A stretch of DNA of 64,000 bases from Leisingera sp. ANG59. GTDB taxonomy: Bacteria > Pseudomonadota > Alphaproteobacteria > Rhodobacterales > Rhodobacteraceae. Positions 22,332 through 29,324 of this stretch are shown here, piece by piece. Within the stretch, counting starts at the first letter, position 1, and every line of letters begins with the position of its first letter. The stretch lies in assembly GCF_013317235.1 (NCBI RefSeq), contig NZ_WLCM01000007.1, forward strand, positions 9,501 through 73,500, given 5' to 3'. Position numbers and translations under genes: made by a program. Under the pieces are notes generated by a model, which was given only the letters and a program-made list of their open reading frames with translations, made no database searches and was not told where the DNA came from.

Positions 22332-23051
22332 TCAGATCGCCGCGCGGCGCTGCAGCCGTTCCTGCACCAGGCCAGCCAGCGTTGCAGCCTCCTGAGTGAG
22401 CGGTTTGCCCTTCTGCCGGGAGCGGGCCAGCCGGTCGGCGGCATCGGCCAGCGGCCGGTCGCCGGCACTGCGGGCAACGCCGCCCAGGAACTGCGCCAGA
22501 TAGGCCAGGGTCTTTTCCTCCTGCCCCATGTTCAGAACGTCGGCGGCATGGGCCATGTCGTCGCGGAAGGCGATCAGGTCCGGTTGCACCATTTCATCGT
22601 CCAGCAGGCGCGGGCCGGAAGGCTGGCGGTCTGCGGGCATGTTGGACAGCACGGCCTGCTGGAAAGCGGCCAGGGAGGTGATCGGTTTTTCCAGGAAGCC
22701 GGCGGCGCCGGCCTCGATCGCGGCCTCTGCCAGGCTGGAGTCGCCGGAGGTGGCCAGGATCACGCTGGGGCGCGGGTTGGCCTCCGCCAGCTCGCGGATC
22801 AGGTCGAGGCCGGATCCGTCCGGCAGCCCGACGTCGGCGATCAGCACCGAAGGGCGGTAGACCTGCAGGTGTCGGCGGGCGGACTTCAGGCAATCGGCGC
22901 GCCGGATCCGGGCACCGCTGCGCAGGCACAGCAGGCGCAGCGCCTCGCAGGCAAAGCGGCTGTCCTCCACCACCAGGATAGTCAGCCCCAGAAGCGGGCG
23001 CCGGGTGGTGGGCAGGCGCTGGGCTGCCGCAAACAGTTCCGAATCGTCCAT
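22332..23051 (-). CDS. Response regulator receiver protein without a DNA-binding domain
   Basis: 239 residues. A receiver domain spans about 22-145, with acidic residues E29 and D30, phospho-acceptor D73 (IADVGLPDGSG), T101 and K122 (LEKP). The remaining 90 residues are helical and show no known output domain or helix-turn-helix. The start is chosen for AGGAGG eight bases upstream. It may work through protein contacts. The kinase is not in the window. Confidence 0.88.
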   Translation of the reverse strand: MDDSELFAAAQRLPTTRRPLLGLTILVVEDSRFACEALRLLCLRSGARIRRADCLKSARRHLQVYRPSVLIADVGLPDGSGLDLIRELAEANPRPSVILATSGDSSLAEAAIEAGAAGFLEKPITSLAAFQQAVLSNMPADRQPSGPRLLDDEMVQPDLIAFRDDMAHAADVLNMGQEEKTLAYLAQFLGGVARSAGDRPLADAADRLARSRQKGKPLTQEAATLAGLVQERLQRRAAI

Positions 23052-23228
23052 GACACATCCTCCTAGCCGGATATGTTCCAACGCTAGGGAAACGAGGCTA
23101 ATTACTCGTTAACGCGGCGTGCGCTGCCGCCGGAAGCCGCGCCCCGTGCGGATTGGCGCACTTGCCGCGGCGCAGCAATGGCCCCATAACCGCTGCGGAG
23201 GAATGTTTGTGAGAGGAGCACAACAGAG

Positions 23229-23633
23229 ATGATCGGCCGACTGAACCATGTTGCCATTGCTGTCCCGGATCTGGAGGCGGCATCGGCGCAATACCGCAAC
23301 GCGCTGGGCGCCAATGTCGGCGCGCCGCAGGACGAGCCGGATCACGGTGTCACCGTGGTGTTCATCGAATTGCCCAACACCAAGATCGAGCTGTTGTATC
23401 CGCTGGGGGAGAATTCTCCCCTCAACGGCTTCCTGGAAAAGAACCCGGCAGGCGGCATCCACCATGTCTGCTATGAGGTGGAGGACATTCTGGCCGCGCG
23501 TGATCACCTGCAGGCCGAGGGTGCGCGGGTGCTGGGCTCGGGCGAACCAAAGATCGGCGCCCATGGCAAACCGGTGCTGTTCCTGCATCCCAAGGATTTC
23601 AACGGCTGCCTGGTGGAACTCGAAGAAGTTTGA
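23229..23633 (+). CDS. mce: Methylmalonyl-CoA epimerase
   Basis: 134 residues of the glyoxalase/VOC fold: the N-terminal LNHVAIAVPDLEAA and the metal-binding HH (IHHVCYEV) and terminal Glu region (CLVELEEV) match methylmalonyl-CoA epimerase. It interconverts S- and R-methylmalonyl-CoA in propionate and ethylmalonyl-CoA metabolism. meaB at 60 kb serves the next step. The DUF1467 gene follows, the usual order in Rhodobacteraceae. Confidence 0.93.
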   Translation: MIGRLNHVAIAVPDLEAASAQYRNALGANVGAPQDEPDHGVTVVFIELPNTKIELLYPLGENSPLNGFLEKNPAGGIHHVCYEVEDILAARDHLQAEGARVLGSGEPKIGAHGKPVLFLHPKDFNGCLVELEEV

Positions 23634-23689
23634 CGCTATGAGCACCCTGTCCCGGATGCGGGGCAGGGCAATTCCGGGAGATCAGGGAA

Positions 23690-23965
23690 ATGGGCATTAC
23701 ATCCGCAATCGTGCTTTATGCGGTGATCTGGTTCATGACTTTCCTGGTGATCATCCCGATCCGGCTGGAAACCCAGGGCGACAAGGGCGAGGTGGTGCCC
23801 GGCACCCATGCAGGCGCGCCGGAAAAGCACTTCCTGAAGCAGAAGGCCTGGATCACCACCGGCGTCGCCGCGGTGCTGTGGGGCGTGATCTGCGCGATCA
23901 TCCTGTCCGGGGTGATCTCGGTGCATGATTTCGACTGGATGGGGATGATGCCGGAACAGCAGTGA
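23690..23965 (+). CDS. DUF1467 membrane protein
   Basis: 91 residues with two predicted membrane helices (about 4-22 and 55-77) and a short loop between them. It matches DUF1467, a family of unknown function found next to mce in Rhodobacterales. GGGAGATCAGGGAA precedes the ATG. Confidence 0.82.
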   Translation: MGITSAIVLYAVIWFMTFLVIIPIRLETQGDKGEVVPGTHAGAPEKHFLKQKAWITTGVAAVLWGVICAIILSGVISVHDFDWMGMMPEQQ

Positions 23966-24288
23966 ACCGCACCAGTATCTGATTATCACGACAACAGGAT
24001 CTCCCGCCCGGTCTGGGAGGCATTGATATGCCTCAGGACCGGTTGGGCATGGCGCCGCGCTGGCGCGCGGCGCGGTTGCAGCCAGCCCGTTGGGCTGGAG
24101 CGGGTGGCAGCGCAAGATTGAACCTGGAAGAGATTTACTGAGAAGCGCTTCAAGGGCAGGACTGCCCCTGAAGGCGCCATCTGCCGCGTATTGCGGCCTT
24201 CGCCGCGTCAAGGCTGAACCGCGCGTGCCGCGCGGCGGCTGGCGCCGGCCTTGACCCGGATGCGGCCTGAGCCGTGGGTTGCCCCGGC
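23966..24288. other. Convergent intergenic region holding a hairpin block and a structured repeat
   Basis: 323 bp without a gene. The first part (about 24000-24110) is a run of hairpins, for example CCAGCCC / GGGCTGG at 24082-24098 and CCGCGC / GCGCGG just before. The second part (24139-24259) is copy 1 of the 120-nt structured repeat described separately. Confidence 0.7.
24139..24259 (+). ncRNA. Structured repeat copy 1 (candidate RNA element)
   Basis: Begins TGAGAAGCG. A 12-bp stem with one mismatch (CTTCAAGGGCAG / CTGCCCCTGAAG) follows, then a small CCGC/GCGG hairpin. An outer pair GTCAAGG / CCTTGAC then encloses two hairpins (CGCGCG-TGC-CGCGCG and GGC-TGGC-GCC), and the element closes with CCGG. 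Two homologous copies exist at 42555-42672 and, inverted, 35966-36087. Calling it RNA is inference from conserved pairing. Confidence 0.6.
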
Positions 24289-24978
24289 CTAGCGGCGGGA
24301 CAGCGCGTGGTAAATATGGGTGAAGGTGGCAGCGCCCAGGATCGGGATCACCAGGTTCACCAGCGGCACCGACAGCGGCACTGCCATCAGCGTCCCGGCG
24401 GCCCAGATGGTGGTGGAATGGCGGCGGCGCAGCTTTTTGGCCTCAGCCGTGCCGACCCGCCGGGCAGCGGCGAGGGTGAAATATTCCCGGCCCAGCAGGA
24501 AGCCGTTCAGACCCCAGAAGATGAACAGCGCCGCAGGCGGGAACGTCACATAGAGGAACAGCGCCAGGATGTTGGCCGCGATCAGCAGGCCAAGGAAGTT
24601 CACCGTGTCCCTGACTGCATCCCAGAACGGCACCTTTGCCGCCGGGGGCAGGGCGGGATAGTGCTTGTCCTCCACCGCCTGGGCGACTTCCTCCAGGAAC
24701 ATCGAGGTGATGGCGGAGGCCACCGGCACCATCAGGAACACCGACAGGAACAGCATGAAAAACAGCGAGCCGAAGGAGAGCAGGTCGTCGAGCCAGGTGA
24801 CTTTGCCCAGAATGGGCAGCGTGGCCTCCGGGCCGACAAGCCATTGGATCAGCATCAGGAAGCCCGCATAGGCCGCGATCAGCAGGGCGATGGTCAGCCC
24901 CAGCCCCAAGAACAGCACCTTACGGAAGCGCGGGTCGCCGGTCTGGCCGAGGGTTTTGAAAAAGGCGGTGAAGATCAT
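24289..24978 (-). CDS. EI24 domain integral membrane protein (CysZ-like)
   Basis: 229 residues with about four to five membrane segments (near 20-45, 68-95, 120-160 and 188-215). It matches the EI24/CysZ-like family; CysZ of E. coli carries sulfate, but this branch in Rhodobacteraceae has no proven substrate. The start overlaps the nitroreductase stop by 4 bp (ATGA), so the two are one operon. Confidence 0.8.
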   Translation of the reverse strand: MIFTAFFKTLGQTGDPRFRKVLFLGLGLTIALLIAAYAGFLMLIQWLVGPEATLPILGKVTWLDDLLSFGSLFFMLFLSVFLMVPVASAITSMFLEEVAQAVEDKHYPALPPAAKVPFWDAVRDTVNFLGLLIAANILALFLYVTFPPAALFIFWGLNGFLLGREYFTLAAARRVGTAEAKKLRRRHSTTIWAAGTLMAVPLSVPLVNLVIPILGAATFTHIYHALSRR

Positions 24979-25553
24979 GCGCTCATCCAGGTTGTGATTG
25001 CGTCGAGGTCCGGGCGCGGGCGCTCCGGCGGGGCGGAGCTTTCGGTGGCGATATGGATGATGCCGGCGATACGCTCGTTTTCCGCCAAGCCAAAGGCGGC
25101 TTCACAGAAGCCGCGGTCGTGGCTGGCCCAGCCGGTCAGCCAGTTGGCGCCCCAGCCTGCGGCCAGCGCTGCATTCAGAAGCGCCAGGCAGACCGCGCCG
25201 GCGGAATAGGTCTGTTCAATGGCCGGGACCTTGGGGCTGTCCTTCTGCACCTCGACCACGAAAACGGCAAGCTGACCCTGGTCGAACTGGCCGCGGCCCT
25301 TGGCAATGTCCTCCGGGCTTTTGCCAAGTCGTTTACCGGTTTCTTCTGTCAGCTCTGCCAGCCGCGCCATTGCGGGCCGCTCCACCACGATGAAGCGCCA
25401 AGGCTCCAGCTTGCCATGGTCGGGGGAGCGGGCGGCGGCGGTCAGGATCGGCAGCAGCTCATCCCGCGAGGGGGCGGGCGCCACCAGCGTCTTGGCCGGG
25501 CGCGAGCGGCGCGACAGCAGGAAATCAAGGGCTGCGTCATTGCGTGCAGGCAT
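24975..25553 (-). CDS. Nitroreductase family protein (YdjA-like)
   Basis: 192 residues of the FMN-dependent nitroreductase fold: LLSRRSRPAKTL at the N-terminus, RSPDHGKLEPWRFIVV, and GWGANWLTGW. The short length and motifs resemble YdjA. The physiological substrate is unknown. The start at 25553 gives the family N-terminus; upstream extension looks like non-coding sequence. Coupled to the EI24 gene. Confidence 0.88.
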   Translation of the reverse strand: MPARNDAALDFLLSRRSRPAKTLVAPAPSRDELLPILTAAARSPDHGKLEPWRFIVVERPAMARLAELTEETGKRLGKSPEDIAKGRGQFDQGQLAVFVVEVQKDSPKVPAIEQTYSAGAVCLALLNAALAAGWGANWLTGWASHDRGFCEAAFGLAENERIAGIIHIATESSAPPERPRPDLDAITTWMSA

Positions 25554-25750
25554 ATGTGAAACCTTTTTACATCTGGTGCCGCCTATCTCGGCGGCCGTGG
25601 GCGTTTTTTCAAGAGCCAATGGGCCTTGCGTGCCATCTGTGCCGGAAATGCAGCAGGCGGCGGGGCTCGGGTTTCGCTGGCAGGGTGATAGCCGTGGCAG
25701 AGCGGTGAAGTCTATGGCTTTTGCCGCCTGCACAGGGCATCAGTGACCTC

Positions 25751-26032
25751 ATGGGAAAACCGAAGAAGAAAGACCTGCCGGATCTGAGCCGCCTGTGCGT
25801 GCCGGGCGCGGAGATTGCAGTGCGCGCCACACCCAAGGCCGCGCGCAACGCCATCATGCAGGCAGAGGGCGGGCTGAAGGTCTCGGTCACTGCGGCGCCG
25901 GAGAATGGCAAGGCCACAGAGGCGATCCGCAGCCTGCTGGCCATGGCGATGGGCACCGCGGCGTCGAACCTGGAGCTGCGCCGCGGCGCAACCTCCCGGG
26001 ACAAGGTCTTTGTCTATACCGGCGCGGGCTGA
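25751..26032 (+). CDS. DUF167 (YggU) family protein
   Basis: 93 residues matching the DUF167/YggU family: VRATPKAARNAI, VTAAPENGKATEAI and SRDKVF are typical. Function unknown. Its stop is one base from the 3' end of the opposing 78-residue gene, so the two converge with no spacer. Confidence 0.87.
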   Translation: MGKPKKKDLPDLSRLCVPGAEIAVRATPKAARNAIMQAEGGLKVSVTAAPENGKATEAIRSLLAMAMGTAASNLELRRGATSRDKVFVYTGAG

Positions 26033-26033
26033 A

Positions 26034-26270
26034 CTACTCCTCGCCAACCAGGCGGTAGACGCCTTCGGGCAGGTCCAGTGCGGCGGCGAGGTCCCGCACC
26101 TGCAGGTGCGAGAGGGTGATTTTCTGCACGCTGTCGGTGCGCGGGTCGTATTGCTCGACCGTGACGCATTCGGCAAAGGAATTGATGGTCACATCCTCGT
26201 TGAGCGGGGTGCCGTTCTCGTCAACAAGGGTGATGACCGTCGAGTCGAATTCATGTTCGATGGTAAACAT
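26034..26270 (-). CDS. Conserved small acidic protein, unknown function
   Basis: 78 residues, acidic, predicted mostly beta (MFTIEHEFDSTVITLVDENG). No signal peptide or membrane segment. The family was not recognised; codon use is like that of the neighbours and the frame is clean, so it is probably real. It diverges from the M48 protease gene. Confidence 0.65.
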   Translation of the reverse strand: MFTIEHEFDSTVITLVDENGTPLNEDVTINSFAECVTVEQYDPRTDSVQKITLSHLQVRDLAAALDLPEGVYRLVGEE

Positions 26271-26419
26271 GGCCCCAGCCTGCACTGCCGGCAACCTGCT
26301 GGCAAGGCCTTGCAATTGCAGACTATCGTTCCAATGTAACGGCGGACTTCCGCCGCCTGCCAATTGCTATCCCCGGGGCTTGCGCGGTATTGTGCGGCTG
26401 ATTTGCAAAAGGATGTGCC

Positions 26420-27133
26420 ATGCGCCGTTTTCTGTGTCTCATCGCCCTGACTGCCAGCGCCTGCAACATGGTGGTGGAACCTGCGCCCCAGCCTGCCCGG
26501 ACCGCGCCGCAGCAGCCGGTGCAGGGGCTGGCGCCGGGTCAGGCGAGCAGCGCCTTTGCCGCGGTCACCCGCCGTGTGGAGCCGGTGGCGGAGCGGGAAT
26601 GCCGCAGCCGCACTCAAGGTTTGAACTGCGATTTCCTGATCCGCATCGACCCGAACCCGAACGCCGCCCCCAATGCCTATCAGAGCCTTGACCGCAACGG
26701 CCGGCCGGTGATCACCTTCACCCGGCGGATGCTGGGGCAGATCGCCAACCACGACGAACTGGCCTTTGTGATGTCGCATGAGGCGGCCCATCACATCCGT
26801 GGCCACCTGGCGCGGCAGGCGACGAATTCGGCGCTGGTCAGCGTCGGCGCCGGGCTGATCACCGCGCTGGCGGGGGGCGGGTCCGCCAGCGTGTCCACGG
26901 CGCAGGATATCGGCGGTTTTGTCGGCGCCCGCACCTATTCCAAGGATTTCGAGCTGGAGGCGGATGAGCTGGGCACCATCATCACCCACAAGTCCGGCTA
27001 CCGGCCCAGCGTCGGCGTGCGTTTCTTCAACCGGCTGCCGGATCCCGGCGACCGCTTCCTCGGTACCCACCCGGCCAATCCGGACCGGGTGCGGGTGGTG
27101 CAGGCCACCATCGCGCGCAACAATCTGAACTGA
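26420..27133 (+). CDS. M48 family metalloprotease, probable lipoprotein
   Basis: 237 residues. The N-terminus (MRRFLCLIALTASAC) is a short signal with a lipobox-like TASAC, so Cys15 could be lipidated, although -3 is Ala rather than Leu. The zinc motif HEAAH is at 120-124 and a third-ligand Glu occurs in FELEADELG. This is the periplasmic M48 type (related to LoiP/BepA), inferred to work in envelope protein quality control. YigZ follows 3 bp downstream. Confidence 0.85.
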   Translation: MRRFLCLIALTASACNMVVEPAPQPARTAPQQPVQGLAPGQASSAFAAVTRRVEPVAERECRSRTQGLNCDFLIRIDPNPNAAPNAYQSLDRNGRPVITFTRRMLGQIANHDELAFVMSHEAAHHIRGHLARQATNSALVSVGAGLITALAGGGSASVSTAQDIGGFVGARTYSKDFELEADELGTIITHKSGYRPSVGVRFFNRLPDPGDRFLGTHPANPDRVRVVQATIARNNLN

Positions 27134-27135
27134 CC

Positions 27136-27528
27136 GTGGCAGCCAGGGACACCTCTGCCCCCGGGCTGGAAAAGCTCGGCGTAGTGTTGACCGACCGCGG
27201 CTCGAAATACGCGGTGAGCGGCGCGCGTGTGACTTCGCGCGAGGACGTCGATGCGGTGCTGGCGGAGCTGAAGTCTGAGCGCGCCTACGCCAAGGCTACC
27301 CACAACACCTGGGCGGCGGTGCTGCCAACCGGCGGGCTCAAGGCCGATGACGGCGAAAGCGGCGCGGGCATGGTGATCCTGCGGATGCTGGAGCGCGAGG
27401 GGATCACAGACCACGTCATCATCGTCACCCGCTGGTACGGCGGCAAGAAGCTGGGCGGCGACCGTTTCCGCCGGGTGCAGGATGCGGTGCGCGCCTATCT
27501 GGACCACCGGGGCGGTAAGCCCGCGTGA
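27136..27528 (+). CDS. YigZ/IMPACT N-terminal domain protein
   Basis: 130 residues matching UPF0029 (YigZ/IMPACT N-terminal domain): AYAKATHNTWAAVLP, DDGESGAGMVIL and VTRWYGGKKLGGDRFRR. Related to the N-terminal half of YigZ; it lacks the C-terminal domain. Start is a GTG at 27136. Probably co-transcribed with the M48 gene. Confidence 0.83.
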   Translation: MAARDTSAPGLEKLGVVLTDRGSKYAVSGARVTSREDVDAVLAELKSERAYAKATHNTWAAVLPTGGLKADDGESGAGMVILRMLEREGITDHVIIVTRWYGGKKLGGDRFRRVQDAVRAYLDHRGGKPA

Positions 27529-27541
27529 AAATTCTCTCCGG

Positions 27542-27555
27542 TTGACCTGAGTCAA
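27542..27555 (+). promoter_or_regulatory. FNR/Dnr-type operator upstream of the DUF6455 genes
   Basis: TTGAC-CTGA-GTCAA is a perfect palindrome of the FNR/CRP-superfamily type. A -10-like TAAGCT at 27578-27583 would place the transcription start near 27590, so the box centre (27548.5) falls at about -41.5, the class II activation position. Binding by FnrL or a Dnr/NnrR-like protein is inferred. Confidence 0.7.
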
Positions 27556-27616
27556 ATCCGCTCCCGCCGCCAATCGCTAAGCTGCCCCGGCAATGCATCA
27601 TTACGGGGTATGCGCG

Positions 27617-27880
27617 ATGACCGCCGAAGCTGATCTGAAAATCCACGCCGAACTGTTCGACCGGATGGCCTGCGCCGTTGGCCTGGACCTGGAGGAAGAG
27701 GCAGTCAGCGGCCATCTGCGCTTTGACGAGATCGCCGAGGCGGTGCTGCGCTGCACCCGCTGCGGCGGTGTCGGCGCCTGCCGCAAATGGCTGGCTGATG
27801 GCATGCGCCCGGGTGCCGATGCCCCCGATTTCTGCCGCAACCGCGATCTGCTCGGCTATTTGAACGAGCAGCAGGCCTGA
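27617..27880 (+). CDS. DUF6455 cysteine-rich protein, paralogue 1
   Basis: 87 residues. A helical N-terminal half is followed by CTRCGGVGACRKW and a fourth cysteine in DFCRN, giving the pattern C-x2-C-x5-C-x18-C. Four conserved cysteines suggest a metal or Fe-S site. The start at 27617 has GGGGT upstream; an in-frame ATG at 27593 would leave almost no leader if the FNR promoter is right. First of three tandem paralogues. Confidence 0.8.
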   Translation: MTAEADLKIHAELFDRMACAVGLDLEEEAVSGHLRFDEIAEAVLRCTRCGGVGACRKWLADGMRPGADAPDFCRNRDLLGYLNEQQA

Positions 27881-27910
27881 CCGCTCCGCCCCATCCCAGG
27901 AGATCGAAAC

Positions 27911-28171
27911 ATGAAGCCATTGGGTGAGCCGCTGCGCCATTTGCGGCTGATGTCCCGCATGGGACAGGCCATCGGCGCCGACCTGTCCGGCGCCCTGGCC
28001 GCGGGCCGGATCAGCAATCAGGATTGGGCCGATATGGTCACCCGCTGCCGCGGCTGCAGCGCACCGGGCCAATGCGCTGCCTTCTTGGCAGAGCATGAGG
28101 ACGCCAGCGCCCCGATGCCCGGCTGCCTGAATTCCGAAGACCTGCTGCGCCTCAAGGAGCAGGCCCGATGA
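27911..28171 (+). CDS. DUF6455 cysteine-rich protein, paralogue 2
   Basis: 86 residues, same layout as its neighbour: RCRGCSAPGQCAAFL (C-x2-C-x5-C) with a fourth cysteine in GCLN near the C-terminus. CCCAGGAGATC precedes the ATG. It overlaps the next paralogue by 4 bp (ATGA). Sequence identity between paralogues is low outside the cysteines, so the duplication is old. Confidence 0.8.
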   Translation: MKPLGEPLRHLRLMSRMGQAIGADLSGALAAGRISNQDWADMVTRCRGCSAPGQCAAFLAEHEDASAPMPGCLNSEDLLRLKEQAR

Positions 28172-28446
28172 AGGACATGGCGGCGGAGGCCGAAGGCCTC
28201 GGCAATATCTTCCGCCACCTGTGGCTGCTGCGCGCCGTGGCAGAGGCCGCGGGCGTCGATCTGGACCAGGCGGTGAAGGGGGGCCGGCTCAGCGGCCTGG
28301 ACTATGCCCGGATGGTGACAAGCTGCCGCGGCGCGGGCTGCGGCAAGTCCTGCGCGCTGTGGCTGTCCGCCCGCCGGGGCGGCGAGATGCCCGCAGTGCC
28401 GGAGTTCTGCCCCAGCGCGGATGTGTTCAAGCGGCTGATGGGCTGA
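28168..28446 (+). CDS. DUF6455 cysteine-rich protein, paralogue 3
   Basis: 92 residues. The cysteine spacing is shifted (CRGAGCGKSC, C-x4-C-x3-C) with the last cysteine in EFCPS. Overlaps paralogue 2 by 4 bp. Function unknown; a role under low oxygen or nitric oxide is suggested only by the operator in front of the cluster. Confidence 0.8.
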   Translation: MKDMAAEAEGLGNIFRHLWLLRAVAEAAGVDLDQAVKGGRLSGLDYARMVTSCRGAGCGKSCALWLSARRGGEMPAVPEFCPSADVFKRLMG

Positions 28447-28479
28447 CCCGCCGCCGCGCGGCGCCTGCGGCTTAGCCTG

Positions 28480-28722
28480 TTACAGCTTGGAATGCGTCCC
28501 GTCGCAGAGCGGCTTCTTGCCCGAGTGCTTGCAGCCGCAGAAGAACAGCTTGCCGTCCTTCTCCGCCTTGTATTTCACCGGCTCGAACGCCGTGTCCTTG
28601 TGCGAGCCATCGCAGAACGGCTGCCGCTTGGACCTGCCGCAGGCGCACCAGAAATAGGTCTTTCCCGCGGTCACCTCGACCGGGAAGGGGGCTTTCTGGG
28701 CGATTTCCGGTGTGTCTGTCAT
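28480..28722 (-). CDS. CDGSH iron-sulfur domain protein with two motifs
   Basis: 80 residues holding two copies of the CDGSH [2Fe-2S] motif: CACGRSKRQPFCDGSH and CGCKHSGKKPLCDGTH. Each coordinates a cluster with three Cys and one His. Such double proteins are soluble electron or cluster carriers related to the mitochondrial MitoNEET/Miner2 group. The start at 28722 has GGAGAGCG upstream. Converges with the DUF6455 cluster. Confidence 0.9.
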   Translation of the reverse strand: MTDTPEIAQKAPFPVEVTAGKTYFWCACGRSKRQPFCDGSHKDTAFEPVKYKAEKDGKLFFCGCKHSGKKPLCDGTHSKL

Positions 28723-28758
28723 GGCTGGGCGCTCTCCCTGGCTGGTTGCATTCTTTGG

Positions 28759-28786
28759 GCGGGGCGGCTCTTTACAGCCGCCCCGC
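28759..28786. terminator. Strong hairpin between cupin and CDGSH genes
   Basis: Perfect 11-bp stem GCGGGGCGGCT / AGCCGCCCCGC with a six-base loop, just after the cupin stop codon. No U tract on either strand, so it may be an attenuator or mRNA-end stabiliser rather than a full terminator. Confidence 0.5.
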
Positions 28787-28790
28787 AAGA

Positions 28791-29147
28791 TTACTTTAGC
28801 TTGATCACGAAGTGCTTCAGCACTTTTTCCTTGATCTCCCAGGTGCCAGCGAAGCCTTTTTCGACAACAAAGGCATCGCCCGGGCCGACTTCGTTCGGGT
28901 CTTCGCCCTCAGCCGTGATGACGATCCGGCCTTCGATCATGTGAACGAATTCCCAGGCGTCATAGGTGGCGTGATAGGTGCCCGGCGTGGCTTCCCACCA
29001 GCCGCTGATGATGCCGCCGTCCTCGGAGGTGTATTCGATCCAGGTTTTCATCGAGGGGCTGCCCTCGGCTTTGGTCCAGCCCTCAAGGTCATCCAGAACC
29101 GGATCGACAGAGCGGTCAGGCAGTTTGGTAAATGCAGGTTTGGTCAC
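28791..29147 (-). CDS. Cupin domain protein
   Basis: 118 residues, single cupin barrel of the DUF861/ureidoglycine-hydrolase-like type (GGIISGWWEATPGTYHATYDAWEFVHMIEGRIVIT). The substrate is unknown. A GTG at 29147 is preferred because TGGAG lies six bases before it; a GTG at 29159 would add four residues but has no ribosome site. An AT-rich dyad lies just upstream. Confidence 0.78.
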   Translation of the reverse strand: MTKPAFTKLPDRSVDPVLDDLEGWTKAEGSPSMKTWIEYTSEDGGIISGWWEATPGTYHATYDAWEFVHMIEGRIVITAEGEDPNEVGPGDAFVVEKGFAGTWEIKEKVLKHFVIKLK

Positions 29148-29169
29148 GGTTGTCTCCACTGTTGAGGTC

Positions 29170-29218
29170 TTTTAGTTGTGTTTTTGAATTTCCTGTCAGG
29201 AAATAAACATAACTAAAA
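29170..29218. promoter_or_regulatory. AT-rich dyad upstream of the cupin gene
   Basis: Outer arms TTTTAGTT (29170-29177) and AACTAAAA (29211-29218) with an inner TTTCCTG / CAGGAAA palindrome. Its symmetry and position directly upstream of the cupin start suggest an operator. Confidence 0.5.
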
Positions 29219-29261
29219 GTGGAGATTCGGGAACGGGTTTTTCGTAGCGGTGCAGCTGATA

Positions 29262-29294
29262 AGCAAAAGGCGGCCCGGGTTCGGGGCCGCCTTT
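29262..29294 (-). terminator. Rho-independent terminator after rimO
   Basis: 11-bp stem AAAGGCGGCCC / GGGCCGCCTTT with a seven-base loop, followed on the minus strand by TTGCTTATC, 30 bp beyond the rimO stop. Confidence 0.75.
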
Positions 29295-29324
29295 GGAGCA
29301 GTTTGTGAGTGTCAGGGCAGCCGC

